Below are positions 1 to 6,550 of a stretch of 10,853 bases of DNA, piece after piece. The notes under the pieces are model-generated. The model was not told where the DNA came from. It did not search any database and saw only the letters and a list, made by a program, of their open reading frames with translations. The stretch is taken from positions 3,713 through 14,565 of the forward strand of contig WVZH01000228.1 in assembly GCA_011772595.1 (NCBI GenBank). Direction: 5' to 3'. Each line of letters starts with the position of its first letter. The first letter of the stretch is position 1. The translations under genes and the position numbers were made by a program. This DNA comes from Anaerolineales bacterium. GTDB taxonomy: Bacteria; Chloroflexota; Anaerolineae; Anaerolineales; E44-bin32.

Positions 1-804
1 GATTTCAAGCACGATAGTCCCCGCCGTGGCAGCTGGTGGGATTGGAAGCCGGCCAAGCGGGCGCTGGAGGTGCTCTACAATCAGGGGGAGGTAATGATCT
101 CGAATCGAGTCAATTTCCAGCGCGTTTATGATCTGCGGGAGCGAGTGCTTCCGGAATGGGTAGGCTTGGAGGAGCCCGCGTGGGAGGAGACCACTCGCCA
201 TGTGCTCTCGCAATCCGCGAGAACCTTGGGGATTTGTTTCCCGACGCAAATCGCGGATTACACCTATGATATGAAACGAAACGAGGCACGACCTTTTCTG
301 GAAGCGTTGATCGGCGAAGGAATCCTACGCCAAGTGCGAGCCAGATTGGTCGATGGCGACGTGCACACTTTGGTAGTGCATCGTGACAACCTCCCACTTC
401 TGGAACGCGCCGCCGAGGGTGACCTGCCGGTTACAGGCACCACCTTTCTCAACCCATTCGATCCCTTGTTCTATCCTCGTGGTCGGGAGGTGAGATTTTG
501 GAATTTCGAGCAGGTGCTGGAGGCTTACAAGCCTGCCCGAGATCGGCGCTGGGGATATTATTGTCTACCGATCTTACACGGCGATCGGCTGGTCGGGCGT
601 TTCGATCCAAAGCTGGATCGCAAGACGGGTTTGTTGAGGTTGGAGGCTCTGTATCTTGAGGATGAGGTTGTTCCTGATGAGTCTCTGATGGCCGGCGTGG
701 CTGGTGCGATGCGAGACTTCATGGCCTTCCACGGCGCGCAAGAATTGCAAATCGTGTACAGCCAGCCGGAGGTTTTTTCTAGAAAACTGCTGAAATTGAT
801 CTAA
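1..804 (+). CDS. YcaQ/DUF1006-family winged-helix protein, C-terminal part (5' truncated by window)
   Basis: The reading frame is open from base 1, so the gene begins upstream and 267 codons remain. The opening residues WWDWKPAKRALEVLYNQGE, followed by VYDLRERVLPEW, match the characteristic block of the YcaQ (DUF1006, HTH_42) family. E. coli YcaQ is a DNA glycosylase that unhooks interstrand crosslinks, and other members are annotated only as winged-helix DNA-binding proteins. The late block LNPFDPLFYPR plus GYYCLPILHGDRLVGRFDPK also fits the family's C-terminal domain. The part carrying the proposed catalytic glutamine motif lies outside the window, so glycosylase activity cannot be judged. 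The first in-frame ATG (base 94) is internal and should not be taken as the start. No terminator is obvious after the TAA. The family call is strong; the repair role is inference. Confidence 0.85.
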   Translation, partial: DFKHDSPRRGSWWDWKPAKRALEVLYNQGEVMISNRVNFQRVYDLRERVLPEWVGLEEPAWEETTRHVLSQSARTLGICFPTQIADYTYDMKRNEARPFLEALIGEGILRQVRARLVDGDVHTLVVHRDNLPLLERAAEGDLPVTGTTFLNPFDPLFYPRGREVRFWNFEQVLEAYKPARDRRWGYYCLPILHGDRLVGRFDPKLDRKTGLLRLEALYLEDEVVPDESLMAGVAGAMRDFMAFHGAQELQIVYSQPEVFSRKLLKLI

Positions 805-1083
805 CCGAGTTGAAATCATTTACCAAGCTCTCGTGTACCCTCTGATTGCGGTCCTGTACATTTTTAGGATCTTTACTAGGACCAGATTACTTTCCCGTCA
901 ACAGGTACCTTTGCCTCATAGCATCGGGCCCCAATAACGCTGAAAATATTTATTTACCGGAGCTAACCGGTTGACAACAACCCGCTGTCGCCGGATCGTG
1001 GCCTCGTTCTTTTTCACCACTACAACTCATTTCTTTTACGTCCTTGTATGGCTTCATTCAATTGTGTAAGGAGAGAATTGACC
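805..1083. other. intergenic region upstream of secreted beta-helix protein gene
   Basis: There is no convincing gene in these 279 bases. A six-base inverted repeat (GGTCCT at 850-855, AGGACC at 878-883) could form a weak hairpin, but no T-tract follows, so it is not a clear terminator. CCGG occurs twice around AGCTAA (958-971), partly overlapping the palindrome AACCGGTT just before a TTGACA. That arrangement could be an operator, but this is speculative. Confidence 0.5.
971..999 (+). promoter_or_regulatory. candidate promoter for secreted beta-helix protein gene
   Basis: A perfect -35 hexamer TTGACA (971-976) is followed after 17 bases by GATCGT (994-999), a poor -10 with three of six matches. 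The gene start is about 85 bases downstream. The -35 abuts the palindrome AACCGGTT, so an activator or repressor site is conceivable. The weak -10 keeps confidence low. Confidence 0.3.
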
Positions 1084-3177
1084 ATGGCGATTATTATGAA
1101 GCGGAAGAAAGCAATTCGAACTGCGGCAGTTTTTATTCTGGTCTTGTCTTTACTCATCCCCCTCGGCTCTATCGCCTTTGCTGACGAAGGTACATCGTCC
1201 GGTGATCCCGTCCCGGAGGAGCAATCAGATCCTCCAGAGCAATCGGAGAACTGTGTCGAGGAGCCTTCAGAAGACGCACCCGTCGAATGCGTCGAGCCTG
1301 ACGCAAATCCTGAACAAGAACTCGCGGGAGAGGAACCAGGGGATCCGTCGGCTGGACCTGAGAGTGAGCAGGACGGGGGGGCGTCCCCGCAAGAAGTCGG
1401 TGAAGTTGAGAGTGCGCCAGATGCTGCCAATGGAGAAGAACTGAGTGATGAGGTTGCCCCGGATCAGACCGCCGGCGGAGACGAGGGGTCTCCGCAGGAA
1501 CCATCGGCCGGTGGGGAGGATGTGCAAGATGTGGGTGAAGGGGAAGCGAACCTCGACAGCGCCCTGGACTCTGACACCAAAGGGGATGGGGAACCTGTGG
1601 AAGAGGGGGAGGAAACCGTGCCTGATACGGAGACCGCAGACACGGAAAAGGGTGAAGCCGTAGACGTCCCGAGTAAGGTTGATGAGACCGTCGGGGTTCT
1701 CCCTGAGGAGACGGATTTCATCGACCCTTACTTCACGGTGTCAAACACGGTATACAGCTTCGGCTCGATACAGGCGGCGCTAAACGAACTTAGCACCGTC
1801 TTGAATACCACGCCGGATGACAACACGATCTACGTCGAACCCGGTAGCTTCGCCGCAACCGATGTGGATGGCACAGATTGGGGTGCGGCAACACCTGCGC
1901 TCTTGATTCTTCAAAGCGAAAGCGGCAGCGCGGTCACGACAATCGCCGGGAGTCTCACTATCCGCAATATGATGGATTTTGTCTTACGTGGTTTTACCGT
2001 GACGGGTGGCATCACGGCGACGGGTAACAATGGCTCTCTGACGATCGAAGAGGTCGTTGCCGACGGTTCGAGCGGCAATGGCATCACGGTGACAGGTCAG
2101 GATGGCGCAGTTGTCCTCGACAATGTTCAGGCCAACAACAATCAGAACTACGGCGCCAATATCACGAATGTCTCGACCACCGAGGGCGTGACCATCAGCA
2201 ACAGCACCTTCAACAACAACAACCAAACCGCAGGTGCAGGTGATCAGGCCGGCCTCGCCGTGACGTCGCCGAGCGAAGTCGTCCTCGAGAACGTTGAGGC
2301 GAGCGGCAACCTCGACGGCGACGGCGCCACCATTGTGGCGGATGGTGTGAAGGTTTCGAACAGCACGTTCAACGACAACACCAGCCCAACGCCTGGCTAC
2401 GGTAACGGTCTAGCAGTCGAGAGCAGTGGTGCTCCTATCGTATTGAACGGTGTGGCGGCAAGTAACAACTCAGGATCCGGTGCCCTGCTATGGTTCCCTG
2501 CTGCTGCCGCGGACCCCACCAATCTGATTTCTGTCTATCACAGTCGCTTCACGGACAACGGTGAGTTCGGAGTTTGGGCGCAGCCCGAAAGCGGAACCGT
2601 AAGATTCCGCTGCTTGAGGACCAGCGGCAATACTTGGGGCGGCTGGATGGTTCCCGCGGGTGAGAATGTAGAGTGGGTTAAATGCCTTCCTTCCTGCGAT
2701 GGTAAAAAGCATCTATTTAAAGATATCGTTCTGAAAACCGACGAGCCTCGATATGTGAACGCGGGCTACGGGGTGATGATCAAATTCCCGGCCATTGAGG
2801 TGATCGACGAGGGCGATAAAGCTTTTGGCAGATTCAGAACCCTACGTAAACCAAAGGAATTGCCTGCCGATCTCCCGCTCGACGACCTGTTCATCGTTGG
2901 AGCCGAGATTCTGATCTTCAATGCTCAGATTCCCGAGGGCGAAGTGATCACGGTGGAGTTCTTCATCCCCGGGTATCTGTGGGAGGAAACATTTGCCGTT
3001 CTATGGTGGGATGTAGAGGCCTCCGAATGGATGGAAATTCCCTCCACGAAGGAACCGCATGCGCGAATTCCAGGCGGCAAGGTCGTGGCCGAATGGCCCC
3101 AACCAGGCATCTTCGTCCTGGTCATGCGGGCGAGTCCGACGAGTCCAGGAGATACAGCGGGCTCATCTGGGTCATAG
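1084..3177 (+). CDS. secreted acidic protein with right-handed beta-helix repeats
   Basis: The chosen ATG has AAGGAG ten bases upstream; an earlier in-frame ATG at 1048 would place extra residues before the signal peptide. The 697-residue product starts with a classic signal peptide: basic MKRKKAIR, a hydrophobic core at about 13-30, and a likely signal peptidase I cut after AFA at 33. Residues 34-212 are low complexity and rich in E, D, P, G and S, resembling a disordered acidic stalk. Residues 225-320 resemble the entry of a pectate-lyase-like fold (SIQAALNEL, then NTIYVEPGSF). About seven coils follow (319-510), with recurring units such as NSTFNNN, NSTFNDN, HSRFTDN, ENVEASGN and NGVAASNN. 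Residues 540-685 form a separate beta-rich domain with several tryptophans. Five cysteines (57, 69, 510, 534, 538) could form disulfides. No sortase motif, C-terminal membrane anchor or catalytic residues were recognised. It is probably a surface or matrix protein that may bind polysaccharide; function is unknown. Confidence 0.85.
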   Translation: MAIIMKRKKAIRTAAVFILVLSLLIPLGSIAFADEGTSSGDPVPEEQSDPPEQSENCVEEPSEDAPVECVEPDANPEQELAGEEPGDPSAGPESEQDGGASPQEVGEVESAPDAANGEELSDEVAPDQTAGGDEGSPQEPSAGGEDVQDVGEGEANLDSALDSDTKGDGEPVEEGEETVPDTETADTEKGEAVDVPSKVDETVGVLPEETDFIDPYFTVSNTVYSFGSIQAALNELSTVLNTTPDDNTIYVEPGSFAATDVDGTDWGAATPALLILQSESGSAVTTIAGSLTIRNMMDFVLRGFTVTGGITATGNNGSLTIEEVVADGSSGNGITVTGQDGAVVLDNVQANNNQNYGANITNVSTTEGVTISNSTFNNNNQTAGAGDQAGLAVTSPSEVVLENVEASGNLDGDGATIVADGVKVSNSTFNDNTSPTPGYGNGLAVESSGAPIVLNGVAASNNSGSGALLWFPAAAADPTNLISVYHSRFTDNGEFGVWAQPESGTVRFRCLRTSGNTWGGWMVPAGENVEWVKCLPSCDGKKHLFKDIVLKTDEPRYVNAGYGVMIKFPAIEVIDEGDKAFGRFRTLRKPKELPADLPLDDLFIVGAEILIFNAQIPEGEVITVEFFIPGYLWEETFAVLWWDVEASEWMEIPSTKEPHARIPGGKVVAEWPQPGIFVLVMRASPTSPGDTAGSSGS

Positions 3178-3190
3178 CGCACGCTCGCTG

Positions 3191-3235
3191 ACACCTCCCG
3201 GACTACGCCGTTCGGGAGGTGTTTTCGTTTTAATT
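3191..3235 (+). terminator. rho-independent terminator of the beta-helix protein gene
   Basis: A perfect 10-bp stem (ACACCTCCCG at 3191-3200 with CGGGAGGTGT at 3213-3222) encloses a 12-base loop. It is followed directly by the T-rich tract TTTCGTTTTAATT. It lies 14 bases after the stop codon, which makes the upstream gene a separate transcription unit from csaA. Confidence 0.92.
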
Positions 3236-3240
3236 GTCTA

Positions 3241-3400
3241 TCGTCAGATAAGGGAGATCAGACCCTTAAGGGCCTGGGGAGGTCTGCCCAGGTCACCAAG
3301 CCTACACGTCGTACGCAGGGTCGCGCGGTAGGAAAGGCTGTCCGTCGCGTCAGGATTTTCGACGCAAGACGTGTTTGTGCGGTTTTGGGGTTGGATGCAG
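3241..3400 (+). other. GC-rich hairpin-forming leader or candidate structured RNA upstream of csaA
   Basis: This non-coding stretch contains several possible stems. One is GGCCTGGG (3271-3278) with CCCAGGTC (3287-3294), 8 bp including one G-U. Its 8-base loop contains GGTCTG (3281-3286), which is complementary to CAGACC (3259-3264). The two pairings would compete or form a pseudoknot-like fold. Further pairings are CCTAC (3301-3305) with GTAGG (3328-3332), and GCGTC (3347-3351) with GACGC (3361-3365). I do not recognise a known riboswitch, SRP, 6S or RNase P signature. It could be a leader of csaA, an independent small RNA, or chance pairing in GC-rich sequence. Confidence 0.25.
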
Positions 3401-3404
3401 GATG

Positions 3405-3410
3405 TAAAAT
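3405..3410 (+). promoter_or_regulatory. candidate -10 element for csaA
   Basis: TAAAAT matches the -10 consensus at five of six positions and lies about 60 bases before the csaA start. No good -35 sits at the right distance; the T-rich stretch at 3383-3388 is only a weak match. If it is used, the structured stretch upstream would not be part of the csaA transcript. Confidence 0.25.
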
Positions 3411-3464
3411 TTGGAGGTGAGGGGACAAGGGAACAGCGAATGAGTGATTGTATAAGGAGGTTGT

Positions 3465-3803
3465 ATGGTGGGATTAAGCTGGGAGGAGTTCGAGAAGGTG
3501 GAGATGCACACCGGTAGGGTGATATCGGTGGAGGATTTTCCGCAAGCGCGTAACCCATCCTATGTGTTGACTATCGATTTCGGCACGACGCTAGGGGTGT
3601 TGCGTTCTGTTGCTGCGATCGCAATTGAGTATAAGCATGAGGCATTGGTCGGCCGCCTCGTTGTTGCCGTGACGAATTTTCCGCCCAAGCAAATCGCGAA
3701 CCGCATGTCGCAAGCGCTCGTGCTGGCCGCAGTGAATGCAGACGGTTCGCTGCGGTTGCTGCAACCAGATGGGGAGGTGGAGCTGGGGGCGAGGGTGAAA
3801 TAA
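3465..3803 (+). CDS. csaA: CsaA-like tRNA-binding domain protein
   Basis: This 112-residue protein has the length and motifs of CsaA, a stand-alone OB-fold of the EMAP/Trbp111 type. B. subtilis CsaA is described as a secretion-associated chaperone, and the fold binds tRNA; cytoplasmic location is expected. Visible family blocks are FEKVEMHTGRVI (9-20), DFPQARNPSYVLTIDFG (24-40), LVGRLVVAVTNFPPKQI (61-77), MSQALVLAA (81-89) and LLQPDGEV (98-105). The segment after IDFG reads LGVLRSVAAIAIEY. As I recall the family, this position usually has a KSSAQI-like sequence, so this copy is divergent there. An ideal Shine-Dalgarno AAGGAGG (3454-3460) lies four bases from the ATG, with an in-frame GTG directly after it as an alternative start. 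It converges with the cold shock gene downstream. Confidence 0.88.
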   Translation: MVGLSWEEFEKVEMHTGRVISVEDFPQARNPSYVLTIDFGTTLGVLRSVAAIAIEYKHEALVGRLVVAVTNFPPKQIANRMSQALVLAAVNADGSLRLLQPDGEVELGARVK

Positions 3804-3804
3804 C

Positions 3805-3839
3805 GACCTTCCCGAAAGCTTGAAGCTGCCGGGAAGGTC
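3805..3839. terminator. bidirectional terminator shared by csaA and cold shock gene
   Basis: A perfect 10-bp stem pairs GACCTTCCCG (3805-3814) with CGGGAAGGTC (3830-3839). Inside it, AGCT (3817-3820) and AGCT (3824-3827) can pair as well. It begins one base after the csaA stop and ends 12 bases from the stop of the convergent cold shock gene. T-tracts are weak on both sides (TGATTGT on plus, GTTATTT on minus), so termination efficiency may be modest. Confidence 0.75.
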
Positions 3840-3851
3840 TGATTGTGCGTA

Positions 3852-4061
3852 CTAGATAATGGTAACGTTCGCTGCTTGTGGTCCCTTCGGCCCGTCTTCG
3901 ATGGAGAATTCAACTTGCTGTCCCTGCATCAGGGTTTTGAAGCCTTCCATCGTGATGGCGCTGTAGTGGACGAATACGTCCGGCGCATCCTCGCGCTCGA
4001 TGAAGCCCCATCCTTTTTCGCTGTTGAACCATTTGACCGTGCCGGTGATGCGGTCTTCCAT
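3852..4061 (-). CDS. cold shock protein, CspA family
   Basis: This is a 69-residue single cold shock domain, the usual length for CspA-type RNA chaperones that melt secondary structure in mRNA. The domain starts [18 protein letters not shown], which contains RNP1 (KGWGFI, 16-21). RNP2 is VFVHYSAI (29-36), and the end, [10 protein letters not shown], is typical. The aromatic RNA-binding surface (W11, F12, W18, F20, F30, H32, Y33) is intact. I chose the second ATG (4061), because AAGGAG on the minus strand (4071-4076) is nine bases from it but only three from the upstream ATG at 4067. The upstream ATG would add two residues. A long leader and its own promoter are likely. Confidence 0.95.
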   Translation of the reverse strand: MEDRITGTVKWFNSEKGWGFIEREDAPDVFVHYSAITMEGFKTLMQGQQVEFSIEDGPKGPQAANVTII

Positions 4062-4226
4062 GAGCATGATCTCCTTTCAGGAGTGGAAATTTGGAGCCAG
4101 GTGCTTTGTTCGTTCGTCGACGGTCGGGTTCAGCAGAATAATCGGCTGGACCAAAGGTTGCCACAGGGTAAGCACTCCGTAAGTGGCTCGGACGACGTGC
4201 AGACAGAACTCACGTGCAACCTGCTA
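4062..4226 (-). promoter_or_regulatory. putative long 5' leader of the cold shock gene
   Basis: If the candidate promoter at 4233-4261 is used, transcription would begin near 4226 and leave an untranslated leader of about 165 nt. Well-studied cspA-type mRNAs have leaders of similar length that control translation and stability with temperature. No convincing coding frame lies here. A cold-responsive role is inference from the family; I did not identify a conserved cold box. Confidence 0.35.
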
Positions 4227-4232
4227 GGTGTT

Positions 4233-4261
4233 ATATTAACAGCACTTTTTTGCCTTGTACA
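4233..4261 (-). promoter_or_regulatory. candidate promoter of the cold shock gene
   Basis: On the minus strand, TGTACA (4256-4261, four of six -35 matches) is followed after exactly 17 bases by TAATAT (4233-4238, four of six). A TG one base upstream of the -10 makes an extended -10. It is the best promoter-like pair I found in the region between the two divergent genes. Confidence 0.45.
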
Positions 4262-4411
4262 GTCCACTTTAGTACGGGTCAGGGGGGGCACCCTTGGGGA
4301 GGAAACGAGAGTAGCCGTTTCCATGTGATTTTAGTGAGATCATAGAGCTGCGACTCGATCGGGCGTGCGTCAAGATGGGCCGAAACGGAGTGGGAAGGAC
4401 TCGACAATCTC

Positions 4412-4440
4412 TTGTCATCGCTACGGAGGCGCGATAGGCT
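4412..4440 (+). promoter_or_regulatory. candidate promoter of the MBL-fold hydrolase gene
   Basis: TTGTCA (4412-4417, five of six -35 matches) is followed after 17 bases by TAGGCT (4435-4440), which keeps the key T, A and final T of the -10. The start codon is 40 bases further on, a plausible leader length. Confidence 0.4.
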
Positions 4441-4479
4441 TATATCTATCAATTCCCTGGATCATCCTCGGAGGGGTCT

Positions 4480-5106
4480 ATGTTGGAACTGCGCGTGCTC
4501 CCGGTCGGTGAATTTCAATCGAACTGCTACCTAGTTGTGGATGCGTCGTCTGGGCAGGGCGTATTGATCGACGCCGGGGATCAGGTTGAGGCGATCCTGC
4601 ATTGGATCAAACCGGTGAAGGTCAATCAGATTCTTGTCACACATGGTCACTCCGATCACGTTGGGGCGCTCGAGAGTTTACGACAGGCCCTCGGCGTCCC
4701 CGTCGGGATCCATCCTGCTGACGTCGCAAGCTTTGGCTTGGAGGCAGATTTTACGCTGCATGAGGGCGATTCGCTGGTCGTTGGAGGAGGAAGTCTGCAG
4801 GTCATTCACATCCCTGGTCACACACCAGGAAGTGTTGCCTTCAAGGTGGAGGATGCAGAAGGGGTCAGGCGAGCCGTCGTTGGCGATGCGATCTTCCCCG
4901 GTGGACCTGGCCACACAAAGACCCCGGAGGACTTGGTAACATCCCTGGATTCGCTTGCGCGAACAGTTTTTACGTGGGCGGACGAGGTTGTTCTATATCC
5001 GGGCCACGGAGATCCTACGACCGTGGGTGAGGAGCGAGAAGCATTCGAGGCATTCCGCTCATTGACTTTGCCACCTGATCTGAGTGGGGATGTGACGTGG
5101 CGATGA
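4480..5106 (+). CDS. MBL-fold metallohydrolase, glyoxalase II-like
   Basis: This 208-residue protein has the complete metal-binding set of the metallo-beta-lactamase fold. HGHSDH gives H55, H57, D59 and H60; H114 lies in IPGHTPGS, D136 in VVGDAIF and H176 in YPGHGD. The order and spacing match small glyoxalase II-like (YcbL-type) hydrolases, which use two metal ions to cleave thioesters such as S-lactoylglutathione or related substrates. The opening LRVLPVGEFQSNCYLV is also typical of this group. The true substrate cannot be read from sequence, and a Chloroflexota host may lack glutathione. GGAGG lies five bases before the ATG. The gene seems to be single, with no clear terminator after it. 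Cytoplasmic; no signal peptide. Confidence 0.92.
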   Translation: MLELRVLPVGEFQSNCYLVVDASSGQGVLIDAGDQVEAILHWIKPVKVNQILVTHGHSDHVGALESLRQALGVPVGIHPADVASFGLEADFTLHEGDSLVVGGGSLQVIHIPGHTPGSVAFKVEDAEGVRRAVVGDAIFPGGPGHTKTPEDLVTSLDSLARTVFTWADEVVLYPGHGDPTTVGEEREAFEAFRSLTLPPDLSGDVTWR

Positions 5107-5149
5107 TGCCATAAAGGGAAGTGAAGAGCTCCTAATTATGCGAGTCACA

Positions 5150-5264
5150 AATTCGTAGCGTTGGTGCTGCATCCTTTCACGAGACGATGACATTGTTGGT
5201 ATGTATAAGACTGCTTGGTCTGCAGGATCGTTTTGTCAGGGTGATGGCGATATTGCTACGAATT
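5150..5264. repeat. 115-base segment bounded by perfect 10-base inverted repeats
   Basis: AATTCGTAGC (5150-5159) and GCTACGAATT (5255-5264) are exact reverse complements, 95 bases apart, in the 245-base gap between two genes. The interior has no coding frame but can form smaller hairpins, such as AGAC/GTCT around TGCTTG near 5208-5221. It could be the closing stem of a structured RNA, a small miniature-element-like insertion, or chance: about one such match is expected somewhere in 10 kb at this spacing. No flanking target-site duplication is evident. Confidence 0.35.
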
Positions 5265-5351
5265 ATAGGGACGGGTGAACAGCAGGTTTTATTATTCGTG
5301 GTGAAATGAAAATCGTATCCTATCCTGGTGATTGAGGAGGTCATAAGGAGC

Positions 5352-5804
5352 ATGTTTTACAGTTTACTTCTATTTACGCACAATCTTGTTCGCTGGCTGG
5401 TATTAATCACCGCCATTTGGTCGCTCGTGGGCGCCTACAGGGGGTGGTTCGCCAAACACCCGTGGACGGACTCGGATCGACGTGCGGGATTGGCGTTCTC
5501 GATCGTCTATGACGTGCAATTGCTATTGGGTCTGTTGCTCGCTTTTTTGAGTCCGCTCGTACGGGCTGCTCTGGCCGACCCTTCTGCGGCGATGACGTCT
5601 TCGGAGCTTCGGTTCTTCCTCATCGAGCACATCCCGGTCATGGTCATAGGTTTGGCAGCTGTCCACATAACAAGTGCGCTGGCACGGAAGGCGCCTGACG
5701 ATCAGGGTAAACATCGCAGGGCGGCAATCGGGTACACCTTGGCAACCTTGCTAACTTTGGTAGCGATCCCCTGGTCACGTCCGCTAATACGAGGGATCAG
5801 ATAA
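5352..5804 (+). CDS. four-helix membrane protein with conserved-looking histidines
   Basis: This 150-residue protein has four predicted membrane helices at about 5-29, 46-70, 91-111 and 124-141. Histidines lie in or near them: H10 in TM1 (FTHNLVRW), H93 and H105 at both ends of TM3 (IEHIPVM, AVHITSA), and H121 before TM4 (KHRRAAI). This pattern recalls small membrane proteins sometimes annotated as cytochrome b-like, where histidines could ligate haem, but I cannot confirm the family. I chose ATG 5352, with GAGGAGG 11 bases upstream and a second AAGGAG directly before it, over GTG 5328, which has no binding site. It is a candidate redox or small-molecule membrane protein of unknown function, with no operon partner. 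Confidence 0.75.
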   Translation: MFYSLLLFTHNLVRWLVLITAIWSLVGAYRGWFAKHPWTDSDRRAGLAFSIVYDVQLLLGLLLAFLSPLVRAALADPSAAMTSSELRFFLIEHIPVMVIGLAAVHITSALARKAPDDQGKHRRAAIGYTLATLLTLVAIPWSRPLIRGIR

Positions 5805-5952
5805 AGGGACGTTAGGCTGATGGAGGAGCCGGCAATAAGCCTGCGGAGCATTCAGGCGCGGAGGAATACTGAAGGTAAGTTTCCTGAGCGGCTGATTACC
5901 CCAGTGCCTAATCCTGCCCCCTATCTCCTGTTCCCCAACAATGGAGAACATC

Positions 5953-6372
5953 ATGTCTGAGTATCGCTTCTTCCACTCCATTGAGGTTCGCTACGCCGAT
6001 ATAGATGCGCAACGTCATGTCAACAACGCAAATTATTTCACCTACATGGAGCAGGCGCGGGTAAAGTACGTCGAGCATCTGGATTTGTGGAGTGGTCAAG
6101 ATTTCGACAACTTTGGATTTATCCTTGCCGAACAAAGCTGTTCCTATAAGTCCCCCATTACATATCTTCAACGAGTCCGTGTCGGGGTACGAACTGCTCG
6201 TTTGGGTCGCAAGAGCTTCGAAATGGATTACACGTTTCAGGACGAGGGGAGTGAAGAGGAACTGGCGAGAGGGCGGACAGTGTTGGTCGCATATGATTAT
6301 CGATCTGGTGAAACGATCCCCATCCCTGCGAACTGGCGACAGGTCCTGATGGCGTATGAAGGATTAACCTAA
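5953..6372 (+). CDS. acyl-CoA thioesterase, hotdog fold (4HBT/YbgC-FadM type)
   Basis: This 139-residue protein carries the signature of the 4-hydroxybenzoyl-CoA thioesterase family near its N-terminus: VRYADIDAQRHVNNANYFTY (12-31), followed by MEQAR. D18 of the D-x-D motif aligns with the catalytic aspartate, and HVNN replaces the glycine-rich variant as in FadM-like members. Such enzymes hydrolyse acyl-CoA thioesters in the cytoplasm, usually as tetramers. The chain length preferred here is unknown. ATG 5953 is favoured because GGAG lies six bases before it; ATG 5941 would add four residues and has no binding site. It stands about 150 bases after the membrane protein gene and 180 before the oxidoreductase operon, so it may be monocistronic. 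Confidence 0.92.
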   Translation: MSEYRFFHSIEVRYADIDAQRHVNNANYFTYMEQARVKYVEHLDLWSGQDFDNFGFILAEQSCSYKSPITYLQRVRVGVRTARLGRKSFEMDYTFQDEGSEEELARGRTVLVAYDYRSGETIPIPANWRQVLMAYEGLT

Positions 6373-6550
6373 ATCCCATGCTCAATAGGTGTGGCTCTCC
6401 TCCAAGGTTAGGCTGGGTGGTTATTCCTCAGTTTGGCGGATGAGGCGCAACAATAGGATAGAGAATGTAGTATGATGTATTCTCGGATCATCTCTCCCTT
6501 GAAGAAAAATTTCTCCCCGGGCAAGATATTTCCATCACCGAGGACCAAAG

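Noticed and set aside
850..883. Terminator after the YcaQ-family gene
   Set aside because: The six-base stem is short, has a long loop and lacks a following T-tract.
1020..1721. Several long minus- and plus-frame open frames overlapping the acidic part of the secreted protein
   Set aside because: They arise from the biased codon composition of the low-complexity acidic stretch. Their products are serine/arginine-rich without domain features, and the signal-peptide frame is clearly the real one.
3236..3464. Known structured RNA (6S RNA, SRP RNA, RNase P RNA or a riboswitch)
   Set aside because: None of the conserved signature sequences of these classes could be found. The region is kept only as an unclassified structured candidate.
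3843..4328. A 161-codon plus-strand frame opposite the cold shock gene
   Set aside because: It is antisense to a canonical cold shock domain with a good ribosome binding site. The plus-frame product has no recognisable features.
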